This document shows positions 53,466 through 62,366 of a DNA stretch of 64,000 nt, piece after piece (positions within the stretch are counted from its first letter, which is position 1; each line of letters starts with the position of its first letter). The notes under the pieces were generated by a model. The model was not told the DNA's origin, made no database searches, and saw nothing but the letters and a program-made list of their open reading frames with translations. The stretch spans positions 3,340,001-3,404,000 of the forward strand of contig NZ_CP026363.1 in assembly GCF_004117055.1 (NCBI RefSeq), given 5' to 3'. The position numbers and the translations under genes were made by a program. The stretch is from Brevibacillus agri. GTDB lineage: Bacteria > Bacillota > Bacilli > Brevibacillales > Brevibacillaceae.

Positions 53466-54356
53466 CTATTTCTTTTGCTTGAATACCCTGTAATCTTTCC
53501 CATTGGACAAAATGACGATCGAGCCGTCCCTGCCTGTTACATACGTCTCCGCCCACGATTCGCCCAACCGCTCCAGCACCTCGGACTGGCCGACCTCGCT
53601 GCGCTCCTTGCCTGTCTGGATGACCGCAATCTGGGGGTCGACCCGCGTCAGAAACGGCTGAGAGGTGCCTTGATTGCTCCCCTGGTCGCCGACCTTGAGC
53701 ACTTCCGCCTTGAGCTGGTCCGGATGGCGCTCAATCAGGCGTTCCTCGGCTTTTTCGTTGATCCCGCTCGCAAACAAAAACCGCAATTGGCCGTGCTTGA
53801 GCAAAAAGACGAGCGAATTGTTTTGCGGAGACAAAAACAGCGGTTCGCTCGGCAACAAAGCCTCCAGCGTGACGTCGGTATCGAGAATGAGCTCCTGATT
53901 TTCCTCCAGCTCTTTCTGCTTCGGAACCTTGTGGAGCGGGACGAACTGGCGGATCGAGGGCGAAATCAGCTTGGGCAAAATGACCGAGTCGATGATGATT
54001 TGCTGGCTTAAAAAAGGGTATCCTCCTGCATACTCGGGCTGATCGTTCGTCAAAACGAGATAGTCGAGGCGCGTCACCTTCGCGGCAGACAGATGCGCGG
54101 ACAACGTGCTCCAATCCTCCGCGCTGCCTGTATCAATCAGCATCGTTTTTCCGCCCGGCATCCGCACCAGCGTGCTTTCGCCATGAGGAAGCGCCCAATA
54201 CGTAATGACAAGACCCGTAAACTCCTCCACGCGCTCGGTAGCAAACGGGTCGTCTACCTTCACGGCTTCCTGCAAATGGTTGTCGATCGAGCACGAGCAC
54301 AGCAAAGCCACACACGTGACGAGCAACAGCCAGGCCCGCTTTTTTTTCCATAACAT
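53466..54356 (-). CDS. ComEC-like metallo-beta-lactamase-fold lipoprotein, degenerate metal site
   Basis: 296 residues from ATG 54356. Lipoprotein signal with Cys20 or Cys22 (LLVTCVALLCSC). The beta-lactamase fold is like that of ComEC-type proteins (GESTLVRMPGGKTMLIDTGS and LKVGDQGSNQGTSQPFLTRV). The metal motif usually H-x-H-x-D-H is LTNDQPEYAGG here: the His residues are gone. So it is unlikely to hydrolyse with zinc. It may bind a nucleic acid or cell-wall fragment instead. Placed upstream of rex, transcribed with it by spacing. Confidence 0.8.
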   Translation of the reverse strand: MLWKKKRAWLLLVTCVALLCSCSIDNHLQEAVKVDDPFATERVEEFTGLVITYWALPHGESTLVRMPGGKTMLIDTGSAEDWSTLSAHLSAAKVTRLDYLVLTNDQPEYAGGYPFLSQQIIIDSVILPKLISPSIRQFVPLHKVPKQKELEENQELILDTDVTLEALLPSEPLFLSPQNNSLVFLLKHGQLRFLFASGINEKAEERLIERHPDQLKAEVLKVGDQGSNQGTSQPFLTRVDPQIAVIQTGKERSEVGQSEVLERLGESWAETYVTGRDGSIVILSNGKDYRVFKQKK

Positions 54357-54397
54357 TTATTTTATCACCTAAATCCCTGCTAGACTATTGCTTCATT

Positions 54398-57298
54398 TTA
54401 TGAATCTGACAAGGATTGCATACTAAGGAACGGCGCAATCCGCTCACGCAGCGTCGCCCAGGAGCCGGTTTCGACCTGGAACGGCGGGAGCGATTGCAAA
54501 AACGAACGGCCGTAGCGCGATTCGACGACACGCGTATCGAACACGACCACGACGCCGCGGTCCAAATGGTGACGGATCAACCTTCCGACCCCTTGCTTGA
54601 ACAAAATGACAGCCTGCGGCAGCGACAGCGACATAAACGCGTTTTTCCCCTCGGCCTTGAGCGATTCGGCGCGTCCCTGGTAGACAGGGTGATTCGGCGG
54701 CGTAAACGGCAGCCGTACGATGACCAGACTGCTCAGCCACTCGCCCTGGATGTCCACGCCTTCCCAAAAGCTGCTCGTCCCAAGGAGCACGCTTCTCTCC
54801 ATCGTCCGAAACAGGCGCACCAGCTTGCTGCGGTTGTTGCTGTCGATGCCGTGCCCGAACAGCGTGTACGGCTCTGCCTCCTCGGCCAGCCGCTCCTTCA
54901 TGGCCTGGTACACCAGCCGCAGCATCGAGTGCGACGTGAACAGGATCAACGTTCTGCCCTTCGACGCCACGACGATATCGACACAGCCCTGGACAATCGC
55001 ATCGAGATACGCCTGATCGTTTTCTTTGCCGGGCGCCGGAAAATCGGACGGGATCAAGAGCAGCCCCTGTTCTTCGTAGCGGAACGGAGAAGGCAGCGAC
55101 AGCGTGCGCACCCGTTCGGCCGGCAGTTTGTCCAGGCCGAAGCGGCTCATGACGTAAGAAAAGCTGTTTTTGACAGTCAAGGTGGCCGAAGTCATAATCA
55201 GGCTGCGCTTTTGCGAAAACAGCGGTTCCTGGAGCGAATCGGCCACGTTCAGCAAGGCCGCAGACAGATGCACCTGCTTGCGCGCCGCGCGCGACTCGAC
55301 TTCCATCCAGTAGACGTATTCTTCGTCTTGCACGAGTAAAAAGAAATGCAAAAGCTCCATCATCTGCTGCCATTCCTTCACCAGCCCGAGCAGATCGGTC
55401 TGCAGGCTGCGGATAGAAAACGGCGGCTTCTCTTCCTGGGGAATGCTTTGTACCATTTGCTCCAGATGGAGAGCAAATGCCGTCATGCCATCGAGCAGCT
55501 TTTTCGTCGCCTTGCGGATTTTCTCATGCTTTCCGGTGAAGGAAGCTACGCGGTAGCGCACTGTCTCTCGGCCGGCATCCGTCGTCTCTTCCGCGCGCTG
55601 CGAGGCCCATGCGAACAAAAACTGGGTCCACTGCTGGGCCTTCTCCCGCAAGGAAGCAGACAGCTTCTTGCATTCGGAGAGGTGCGCGGACAGCTCCTGT
55701 GCGACTGCAGGCTGCCAGCTTTCCAGCTCCGCTGCGAAGCGTGCGATCGCGCCGCCGTCCTCTACGGAAGCCCGGTCGAGCAAAAACAGCAGTTGGGTCG
55801 TCGTCAACTGCTTGCCCAAATGCTGGGTCGCCGCATCTTCCAAATGATGCGCCTCGTCGATAATCGCAACTTCATAGGGCGGCAAAATCCGGTTCTCTGC
55901 TTGCAGGTCGCTGATGAGCAGGGCGTGGTTGACGATGAGGACATCCGCTTCCTTTGCCCGTTCTTTCGCCTGGAAGTAGTAGCAGCGGCTAAACCACGGA
56001 CAGGCGCGGTTCAGGCACGAGCTGGTGTCGCTTTTGACTTGCTGCCACAAAAGCTGTCCGCTCGGCGGCATGCTCAGCTCCTCCACGTCGCCCGTCTCGG
56101 TCTGCGTCAGCCAGGTGAGCAGTTGCCCTTTTGCCAGCCGCATTTCCTGGCTGCTGCCTTCCACCGGCTCCTCCAGCGCCTGCTCGAACTTGCGCAGACA
56201 CAAATAGTTGCCCCTGCCCTTCAGCGTGGAAGCCGTAAACGAAAACGGCAGCGATTGCTGCAAGGTCGCAATCTCTTTATGGAACAACTGTTCCTGCAAC
56301 TGGATCGTGTTCGTGCTGACCACCAACTGCTCCCGATTCTGGTGCGCCCAGATGATGCCTGGCAACAAGTAGGCCAACGACTTGCCCGTACCTGTCCCTG
56401 CCTCCACCAACAGGTGCACACCGTCTTGCATCGCGTCAAAAACGGCGTGCATCATCGCTTCCTGGGCTTCCCGCCGCTGAAAGCCGCTCATGCTCACCTG
56501 TATCTGTCCCTGCTCGTCCATCAGCTTTTCCAGTTGCTCGCCGAATGCTTTTGCCCGGACCAGATCGCCCTCGGGCCGCTGGAAGCTCGCTTTCAGCTTT
56601 TCCTTGCGCTTTTTTATGGCGAGCTGGCGATAAATGTCCCACAACTGCGTGTTTTCCTCTGCCGACTCAGCCCCCAGCTCGGGCAGCTCCGTGAGCTTTT
56701 CCATCTCCATTTGCCGCAAAAGGACGTGGATGTCCGAGCGAAACGACGAAACAAGCATTTGCAGCCGTTGAATGGTCACGAGCGGCAATTGCTGCAAAAT
56801 ATCGAGCAAGTGCAAAAAAAGTTGGGCCGTTGCCAGCGCGTCACTGTCGGCCTGGTGAGGATTGTCGTGCTCGATGGCCAGCTCTGACGCCAGCTCCCCG
56901 AGCCTGTAGCTGTTTTGCATCGGCAACAGCAGGCGGGACAGTTCCACCGTGTCGAGCACGTATCCGTCAAACGCATAATAGCCCTGACTCAGCAGGGCTT
57001 CTTGTAAAAATTGGAGATCAAAGCTTGCATTATGGGCCACAAAGACCCGTCCATCCAATAGTCGCAAGAATTGAGGAAATACCTCTTCCAACGTCGGGGC
57101 ATCGGCCACCATCTCGTTAGTAATTCCCGTTAGCTGGGTAATAAAAGGGGGGATGTCCTGTCCGGGATGAATCAGGGTCGAGAAGCATTCTGTGATCTGG
57201 CCGTCGTCGATGGCCACAGCGCCGATCTGAATGATGCTGTCTCCCTGCCGCGGATGGCTCCCCGTCGTTTCAAAATCTACTACAAGTAATCGATTCAA
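54398..57298 (-). CDS. dinG: DinG-type ATP-dependent helicase with 3'-5' exonuclease domain
   Basis: 966 residues from TTG 57298 (GAGGTGA upstream). N-terminal DEDDh exonuclease (LLVVDFETTGSHPRQGDSII, FVAHNASFDLQFLQEAL, HQADSDALATA). Then an XPD/DinG helicase: Walker A in LLVEAGTGTGKSLAYLLP, DEAHH, VLLGTSSFWEGVDIQGEWL and VGRLIRHHLDRGVVVVFDTR. In the proteobacterial DinG and XPD the region after Walker A has four Fe-S cysteines. Here SDTSSCLNRACPWFSRCYYF keeps three of them, as in Firmicute DinG. Sits after panD, as in Bacillus, with a TPR gene between. Confidence 0.93.
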   Translation of the reverse strand: MNRLLVVDFETTGSHPRQGDSIIQIGAVAIDDGQITECFSTLIHPGQDIPPFITQLTGITNEMVADAPTLEEVFPQFLRLLDGRVFVAHNASFDLQFLQEALLSQGYYAFDGYVLDTVELSRLLLPMQNSYRLGELASELAIEHDNPHQADSDALATAQLFLHLLDILQQLPLVTIQRLQMLVSSFRSDIHVLLRQMEMEKLTELPELGAESAEENTQLWDIYRQLAIKKRKEKLKASFQRPEGDLVRAKAFGEQLEKLMDEQGQIQVSMSGFQRREAQEAMMHAVFDAMQDGVHLLVEAGTGTGKSLAYLLPGIIWAHQNREQLVVSTNTIQLQEQLFHKEIATLQQSLPFSFTASTLKGRGNYLCLRKFEQALEEPVEGSSQEMRLAKGQLLTWLTQTETGDVEELSMPPSGQLLWQQVKSDTSSCLNRACPWFSRCYYFQAKERAKEADVLIVNHALLISDLQAENRILPPYEVAIIDEAHHLEDAATQHLGKQLTTTQLLFLLDRASVEDGGAIARFAAELESWQPAVAQELSAHLSECKKLSASLREKAQQWTQFLFAWASQRAEETTDAGRETVRYRVASFTGKHEKIRKATKKLLDGMTAFALHLEQMVQSIPQEEKPPFSIRSLQTDLLGLVKEWQQMMELLHFFLLVQDEEYVYWMEVESRAARKQVHLSAALLNVADSLQEPLFSQKRSLIMTSATLTVKNSFSYVMSRFGLDKLPAERVRTLSLPSPFRYEEQGLLLIPSDFPAPGKENDQAYLDAIVQGCVDIVVASKGRTLILFTSHSMLRLVYQAMKERLAEEAEPYTLFGHGIDSNNRSKLVRLFRTMERSVLLGTSSFWEGVDIQGEWLSSLVIVRLPFTPPNHPVYQGRAESLKAEGKNAFMSLSLPQAVILFKQGVGRLIRHHLDRGVVVVFDTRVVESRYGRSFLQSLPPFQVETGSWATLRERIAPFLSMQSLSDS

Positions 57299-57390
57299 GC
57301 GTTGTCACCTCGTAACCTGAGCGGGAACCTGTCATCCGCACTCATTCACATTCGGCAACGATGCGAATGATTCCTGCTTCCAGGCTGCAA

Positions 57391-58872
57391 TTACGGCTGC
57401 ACAAGCTCGCTTTCTGCCGCTTGCCCGCCGGGCTTGCTCGCGCACAATTGCAAGTAAATAGGGATTTCGCGGAACTGGTCGGCATGCGGAAGCGTCCGTT
57501 GGAAATACTGCTCGGCCAGCCGCCAGTTTTCCTCGATCATCGCCAGTCTGCCTAAATGAAAATAGCCAAGGGAACGGATATACGGGTCTGAATCGTCCAG
57601 AAACTGCTTGGCCAGCCGCTTTGCTTCCCGCGTCTCTCCCACTTTTTCAAAAGCGGAGATCATCCCCGACTGGCCGAGGCGATTTTCGCTGTCTTTTTCC
57701 AGCATGTGGCGAAACGCTAGGATGGCGCCGGGGATGTTCCCGTCAAACAACTGCATCCAGCCGTAGCTGAAGACGAAGTCGTCCTGCCCCGGCGCCAGGC
57801 TGATCGCTTTTTTCATCAAGGTCAGCCCCCGTTCGCTGCCTGCGATCAGCCAGGTGTTCCACGCCAGTCCGTGCCACACCCAGCCTTCTTTTGGCAGGCG
57901 CTCGGTCAAAAAATGATAGCAAATCTGCGCCCGGTGATAATTGCCCACCGCTTCGTACAGATGCGCCATTTCCTGCAGCGTCTCGCTGTCCAGCTCGCGA
58001 TTCGGCAACGTCAGGCTGGCAGGCGGGGCAAGCTCAGCCGTCTCGTCCATCTGAAACAGCAAATGGGCGGCGCGCAGCCAGAGCAACTGCGCCTCCCAAT
58101 CGTGCTCGTGCTTTTGCAGGTAGCCTTCGATTTCATCGAGCGCTTCCTGGGCATCTCCGTCCATCAAGTAGCAGAGCGCGAGATTGTACCTGGCTTCTTC
58201 CTGGTCGGGCTTTGCCTCCAGCGAGGTTTTGAAGGCTTGCGCCGCCTCCAGCCACTGCTTTTCCTCGGCGAGTAGGCAGCCGATCGCATTGTAGCTGATG
58301 GCGACGACGGTCGGAGAGCTTGCCGACTTGGCGAGCAGGCGAAACTCGCGAAAAGCCGTTTCCATCTCGTCGCAAAACAGCAGGCTGTAAGCGTAGTACA
58401 GCCGCCCGCTCTCCCAGTCCGGCGACTCCTGCACGAGCTGGGCGAAGCATTTTTTGGCGTCCTGAAACATGCGCAAATGGTAAAAGCCTTCTCCCCGGCG
58501 AAAGACAGGCTCATACGCGTGCATTTCTTGCGGGAGCTTGCCGTGTTTGACCTCACTGCCCGCTTCTTTTGCAGCCGTTTTGCCCGCCTCTTTCTGAACG
58601 AGTGCTTCCCCTTCTTTTGCCATGGCCGTTTCGGCCTGTTCCTCTTGCGTTGCGGCCGGAAGCTGCCCTTCCATTTGCTTGATATGGCGGATGGCGTTGG
58701 ACAACTTTTCCTCAAACTGCAGCCACAGATCTACGACCGTATCGCTGACCTGGCGCAAGTAAAACAGTTGGTCGGCGAGCTGAAGCCGCTCCTGTTCCGA
58801 GGCTTCCTTCCACCGCTCTTCGATGCTCTGCGCTTTGGTACGCAGCGTCTGAAACCAGTCTTCGATTTTCAC
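57391..58872 (-). CDS. TPR-repeat protein
   Basis: 493 residues from GTG 58872 (GGGGGTGG eight bases before). A longer frame with ATG at 58911 exists. N-terminal coiled-coil part (about 1-90), an Ala/Glu-rich linker, then several tetratricopeptide repeats: GFYHLRMFQDAKKCFAQLVQ, NAIGCLLAEEKQWLEAAQAF, ARYNLALCYLMDGDAQEALD and LGRLAMIEENWRLAEQYFQR. A scaffold role is likely; partner unknown. Between panD and dinG, where Bacillus has no gene of this kind. Confidence 0.85.
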   Translation of the reverse strand: MKIEDWFQTLRTKAQSIEERWKEASEQERLQLADQLFYLRQVSDTVVDLWLQFEEKLSNAIRHIKQMEGQLPAATQEEQAETAMAKEGEALVQKEAGKTAAKEAGSEVKHGKLPQEMHAYEPVFRRGEGFYHLRMFQDAKKCFAQLVQESPDWESGRLYYAYSLLFCDEMETAFREFRLLAKSASSPTVVAISYNAIGCLLAEEKQWLEAAQAFKTSLEAKPDQEEARYNLALCYLMDGDAQEALDEIEGYLQKHEHDWEAQLLWLRAAHLLFQMDETAELAPPASLTLPNRELDSETLQEMAHLYEAVGNYHRAQICYHFLTERLPKEGWVWHGLAWNTWLIAGSERGLTLMKKAISLAPGQDDFVFSYGWMQLFDGNIPGAILAFRHMLEKDSENRLGQSGMISAFEKVGETREAKRLAKQFLDDSDPYIRSLGYFHLGRLAMIEENWRLAEQYFQRTLPHADQFREIPIYLQLCASKPGGQAAESELVQP

Positions 58873-58955
58873 GCGAAAAGCCACCCCCTTGTGAGGCATG
58901 AGTAGTTTCATTGTCTCACAAGGCAGGTGGCTCTATGCGTACAAGCGGCCCTCGC

Positions 58956-59339
58956 CTAGACGATGGTCCCGTGCACTTCCTCGCCGAGCATTTCCTTGAT
59001 CCGGTTGTGCTCGTCCATAATCGCCACGCGCGGCTTGTACGTGCGCGCCTGCTCGTCTGTCATCATGGCGTAGGCGATAATGATGACGATGTCGCCTTCC
59101 TGCACGAGACGGGCGGCTGCGCCGTTCAGGCAAATCACGCCACTGCCTGGCGCCCCTTCAATGACGTACGTTTCCAGGCGGGCACCGTTGTTGTTGTTGA
59201 CGATTTGCACTTTTTCGTTCGGCAAAATATCCAGTGCATCCAAAATATTTTTGTCGATCGTAATGCTGCCCACGTAGTTGAGGTTGGCTTCCGTCACGGT
59301 AGCGCGATGAATTTTCGCCTTCATCATAGTGCGAAACAC
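58956..59339 (-). CDS. panD: Aspartate 1-decarboxylase
   Basis: Makes beta-alanine from L-aspartate for pantothenate. 127 residues from GTG 59339, which has AAGGAGG eight bases before and gives [20 protein letters not shown], the same start as Bacillus PanD. The upstream ATG at 59345 is too close to the site. Self-cleavage site Gly24-Ser25 (YVGSITID) is intact and would give the pyruvoyl group. Located 61 bases after panC, in the panBCD operon. Confidence 0.96.
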   Translation of the reverse strand: MFRTMMKAKIHRATVTEANLNYVGSITIDKNILDALDILPNEKVQIVNNNNGARLETYVIEGAPGSGVICLNGAAARLVQEGDIVIIIAYAMMTDEQARTYKPRVAIMDEHNRIKEMLGEEVHGTIV

Positions 59340-59400
59340 AGGCATTTCCTCCTTTGGCGTTCTCGAAAATAAGTATCCGCTAATCGCCTGTCCCTATCGG

Positions 59401-60264
59401 TCAACGGATCGCGGCAATCAGGTTGTCAATCAGGCGCGTCTTGCCAAAGCGAACGGCCAGCGCCACGATAATCGCTTGTCCCGGCAGTTCGGTTTCTACA
59501 GGCTGCAAATCGGGATAGCGCAAAATCTCTACGTAGTCGATCTCGGCGAGCGGTTTGTCTGCGATCATCTGTCTGATGCGCGCTTTGATCTGTTCCAGCG
59601 GCAGCCCTTCTTCCAGCCATGCCGCCGCCTGCCGCAAGCTTTGCGAGAGGACGAGAGCCTGTTCGCGCTCTTCCGCCGACAAGTAGACGTTGCGCGAGCT
59701 CATCGCCAGCCCGTCCGCTTCCCGGACGATCGGGCACGGGATTACTTCGACTGGAACGGACAAATCGTTGACCATTTGCGTGACGACAGCCACCTGCTGG
59801 GCGTCTTTTTGCCCGAAAAAGGCGTAGTCAGGCTGGACGATGGAAAACAGCTTCAGTACGACCGTCGATACCCCGTCAAAATGGCCCGGACGGGAAGCGC
59901 CGCACAGTGGTGTCGTGACATTTGCGACCGATACCGTCGTCAAAATCGGCCTTGGGTACATTTCTTCCACGGACGGGGTGAACAAGAGATCGACTCCCGC
60001 CCCCGCCGCCATTTGGCTGTCGCGCTCGATATCGCGCGGATAGCGCTCAAAATCTTCGTTTGGGCCAAATTGCAGCGGATTGACAAAAATACTCATGACC
60101 ACCAGGTCGCATTTTTCCCGGGCCGCTTTGACCAGGCTGAGGTGCCCCTCATGCAAAAAGCCCATGGTCGGCACGAAGCCGATCGTTTTTCCTTGCAGTC
60201 GTGCTGCCTTTATTTGAACGCGCAATTCCTCGATGGTGGATATTTGCTGCATCGTTTGAATCAT
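59401..60264 (-). CDS. panC: Pantothenate synthetase
   Basis: Joins pantoate and beta-alanine with ATP. 287 residues with TMGFLHEGHLSL (HxGH, His38 and His41), FVNPLQFGPNEDFERYPR, FGQKDAQQVAVV and the KMSKS-like MSSRNVYLS. ATG 60264 overlaps the stop of panB by four bases (ATGA), so the two are translationally coupled. Confidence 0.97.
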   Translation of the reverse strand: MIQTMQQISTIEELRVQIKAARLQGKTIGFVPTMGFLHEGHLSLVKAAREKCDLVVMSIFVNPLQFGPNEDFERYPRDIERDSQMAAGAGVDLLFTPSVEEMYPRPILTTVSVANVTTPLCGASRPGHFDGVSTVVLKLFSIVQPDYAFFGQKDAQQVAVVTQMVNDLSVPVEVIPCPIVREADGLAMSSRNVYLSAEEREQALVLSQSLRQAAAWLEEGLPLEQIKARIRQMIADKPLAEIDYVEILRYPDLQPVETELPGQAIIVALAVRFGKTRLIDNLIAAIR

Positions 60265-61115
60265 GCCTGGGTCACTCCTTCCCCGTACAGCTCCTTGATC
60301 GTTTCTTCGGACGCGTGGAAAACGTGATCGGGTCCAGGGAAACGCCGAAGCTCGACTTCTTTAATATACGCGGCGACCGCTTCGCGGATGGACGTGCCGA
60401 TGTCCGCGTAGCGCTTGACGAATTTCGGGGTCAATTGGGAAGCGTAGCCAACCAGGTCGTGGAACACCAGCACCTGACCGTCGCAGCCTGCCCCGGCACC
60501 GATGCCGATGACCGCGATCTCCAGTTTTTCGGCGATCATTTTCGCTACTTCTTCCGGCACGCATTCCAGCACGATGGCAAAAGCCCCTGCCTGTTGAATC
60601 GCCAAGGCGTCGTCCAGCAATTTTTTCGCCGCCTCCAAATCTCGTCCCTGCACCTTGTAGCCGCCAAGCTGATGCACGGACTGCGGCGTGAGGCCGATGT
60701 GCCCGACGACGGGAATGCCTGCCTGCACCAGACGGGTAATGAGTGGCGCAAGCTCGCTTCCGCCCTCCAGCTTCACCGCTTTCGCCAGTCCCTCCTGCAT
60801 TAGTCTGCCCGCGTTTTTCACCGCTTCCTCAATCGTTCCGTGGTAGCTGAGAAACGGCATGTCCGTGACGACAAAAGCGCGCTTGGCCGCTCGCGTGACC
60901 GCCTTCGTATGATGGAGCATGTCGTCCATCGTCACCGGCACGGTCGAATCGTAGCCCAGAACGACCATCCCCAGCGAGTCGCCAACCAGGATCATGTCCG
61001 CGCCTGCTTCTTCCACCAGCTTCGCAGATGGAAAATCGTAGGCTGTCACCATCGAAATCGGGATGCCCGCTTCTTTCTTTTTGCGGATGTCGGAAGTCGT
61101 GACTTGTTTTGCCAT
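60261..61115 (-). CDS. panB: 3-methyl-2-oxobutanoate hydroxymethyltransferase
   Basis: First step of pantoate synthesis: transfers a hydroxymethyl group from methylene-tetrahydrofolate to ketoisovalerate. 284 residues from ATG 61115 with AGAGGAGAAG. Motifs: MVTAYDFPSAKLVEEAGADM, VGDSLGMVVLGYDSTVPVTM, the VKLEGG block and IGIGAGAGCDGQVLVFHDLV. Its leader of 267 bases after birA includes a leader peptide and a terminator; see those entries. Confidence 0.97.
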   Translation of the reverse strand: MAKQVTTSDIRKKKEAGIPISMVTAYDFPSAKLVEEAGADMILVGDSLGMVVLGYDSTVPVTMDDMLHHTKAVTRAAKRAFVVTDMPFLSYHGTIEEAVKNAGRLMQEGLAKAVKLEGGSELAPLITRLVQAGIPVVGHIGLTPQSVHQLGGYKVQGRDLEAAKKLLDDALAIQQAGAFAIVLECVPEEVAKMIAEKLEIAVIGIGAGAGCDGQVLVFHDLVGYASQLTPKFVKRYADIGTSIREAVAAYIKEVELRRFPGPDHVFHASEETIKELYGEGVTQA

Positions 61116-61160
61116 TTGCGTCTTCTCCTCTTTCGCGCCAAGGCTTCGTGGATGGAGAGG

Positions 61161-61197
61161 AACAAAAAAACCTTCTCGCTCAAATGCGGAGAAGGTT
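61161..61197 (-). terminator. Terminator or attenuator upstream of panB
   Basis: Minus strand: CCTTCTC, loop CGCATTTGAG, GAGAAGG, then seven T. It lies about 50 bases before the panB ribosome site. It could end the birA transcript or act as attenuator of panBCD. Confidence 0.8.
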
Positions 61198-61230
61198 GTC
61201 CATGCCAAAGAGACATACTTGTCTTGTCAT
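61180..61230 (-). CDS. Candidate leader peptide of the pan operon
   Basis: ATG 61230 opens 16 codons, MTRQVCLFGMDNLLRI, and stops with TGA at 61180-61182. AGGA lies eight bases before it. The codons for NLL are the left arm of the terminator at 61161-61197, and the stop codon is in the loop. A ribosome finishing the peptide would cover the left arm and free panBCD. Val, Leu and Ile codons occur in it; ketoisovalerate, the precursor of valine, is the PanB substrate. No expression evidence is available. Confidence 0.4.
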   Translation of the reverse strand: MTRQVCLFGMDNLLRI

Positions 61231-61382
61231 AAACGGATTCCTTCTGTCTCGGTCCACAAAGGCTCTGAGCAGATTTTTGTCCTTGCACTATTGCCTTATT
61301 GATACACCAATCATGCCAAAAATACTCCGGGAGTACCGTTCTGCCACAGATACAGCCTCCCATTTGGAGTATAGCAAATCAT

Positions 61383-62366
61383 CTACACATTTGCACGATA
61401 ATTGACGTCGGCCGAATACACTTTATGAATTTGTCCGGCGCGATCCTCGATCATCAGCACGCCTTCTTCATCGAGGCCGATTGCCTGGCCCTCCAGCTTT
61501 TGCGAGATCGTCTGCACCGTCACCCAGCGGCCGATCGAGTAGGAGTTGGCTTCCCATTCGTCTTTCACCCGCTGGAAGCCCTCCTGCAAGTAATGGTCGT
61601 ACTCTTCCTCGAAGTTTTGGCAAAAGCGCTGGATGAACGCGACGCGCTTGACCGGGGTGCCCGACTCGATTCGCAACGACGTGGCGATCGAAAGCAGCTC
61701 TTCCGGGAAGTCAGCCTGTACACTGTTGGCGTTCAGCCCGATGCCGATAACCAAATAGTTGACCCGGTCTGCTTCCGCATTCAGCTCGGTCAAAATTCCG
61801 CACACTTTTTTATCGCCAATGAAAATGTCGTTCGGCCATTTGATTTTGACCGTTAGTCCGGTTTCTTCCCGAATCGTCCTCGCGACGGTCACCGCCGTCA
61901 GCAAGGTCATCTGCGGCGCTTTCGGCAACGGAATCGCAGGACGGACGATCAGACTCATCCAGATGCCTGTCCCTTTCGGAGAGTGCCACGGACGTCCCAG
62001 CCGCCCTTTGCCGCCTGTCTGCTGTTCCGCCAAAACAAGCGTGCCTTCCTGCGCCCCTTTTGCCGCCGCCTCATGCGCGAGCGGCTGCGTCGAGACGACC
62101 TCGTCGTGGGCGATGACGTGCTGTCCGATCCTTGTCGTGGCAAGCCCTGCCATAATTTCCGCGGCTGACAGCCGATCCGGCGCGGCCAGCAGACGATAGC
62201 CCGACTTGCGAACCGCCTCGACCTCGTAGCCGTCCCGCCGCAACTCTTCTATATGCTTCCAGACGGCCGTTCGCGAGCAGCCGCACGTCTGGCTCAATTC
62301 TTCGCCAGAGATAAAGCGCCCTGGCTGGTCGCGAAATGCTTGAAGAATGACCTGTTTAATGTTCAT
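61383..62366 (-). CDS. birA: Biotin operon repressor / biotin-protein ligase
   Basis: Attaches biotin to carrier proteins and represses biotin genes. 327 residues. N-terminal winged helix (about 1-60; SGEELSQTCGCSRTAVWKHI, the DNA-binding form). Ligase domain with the biotin loop GGKGRLGRPWHSP (118-130) and KWPND (176-180), and a C-terminal SH3-like domain with GLDEEGVLMIEDRAG. ATG 62366 overlaps the end of cca by 11 bases. Confidence 0.96.
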   Translation of the reverse strand: MNIKQVILQAFRDQPGRFISGEELSQTCGCSRTAVWKHIEELRRDGYEVEAVRKSGYRLLAAPDRLSAAEIMAGLATTRIGQHVIAHDEVVSTQPLAHEAAAKGAQEGTLVLAEQQTGGKGRLGRPWHSPKGTGIWMSLIVRPAIPLPKAPQMTLLTAVTVARTIREETGLTVKIKWPNDIFIGDKKVCGILTELNAEADRVNYLVIGIGLNANSVQADFPEELLSIATSLRIESGTPVKRVAFIQRFCQNFEEEYDHYLQEGFQRVKDEWEANSYSIGRWVTVQTISQKLEGQAIGLDEEGVLMIEDRAGQIHKVYSADVNYRANV

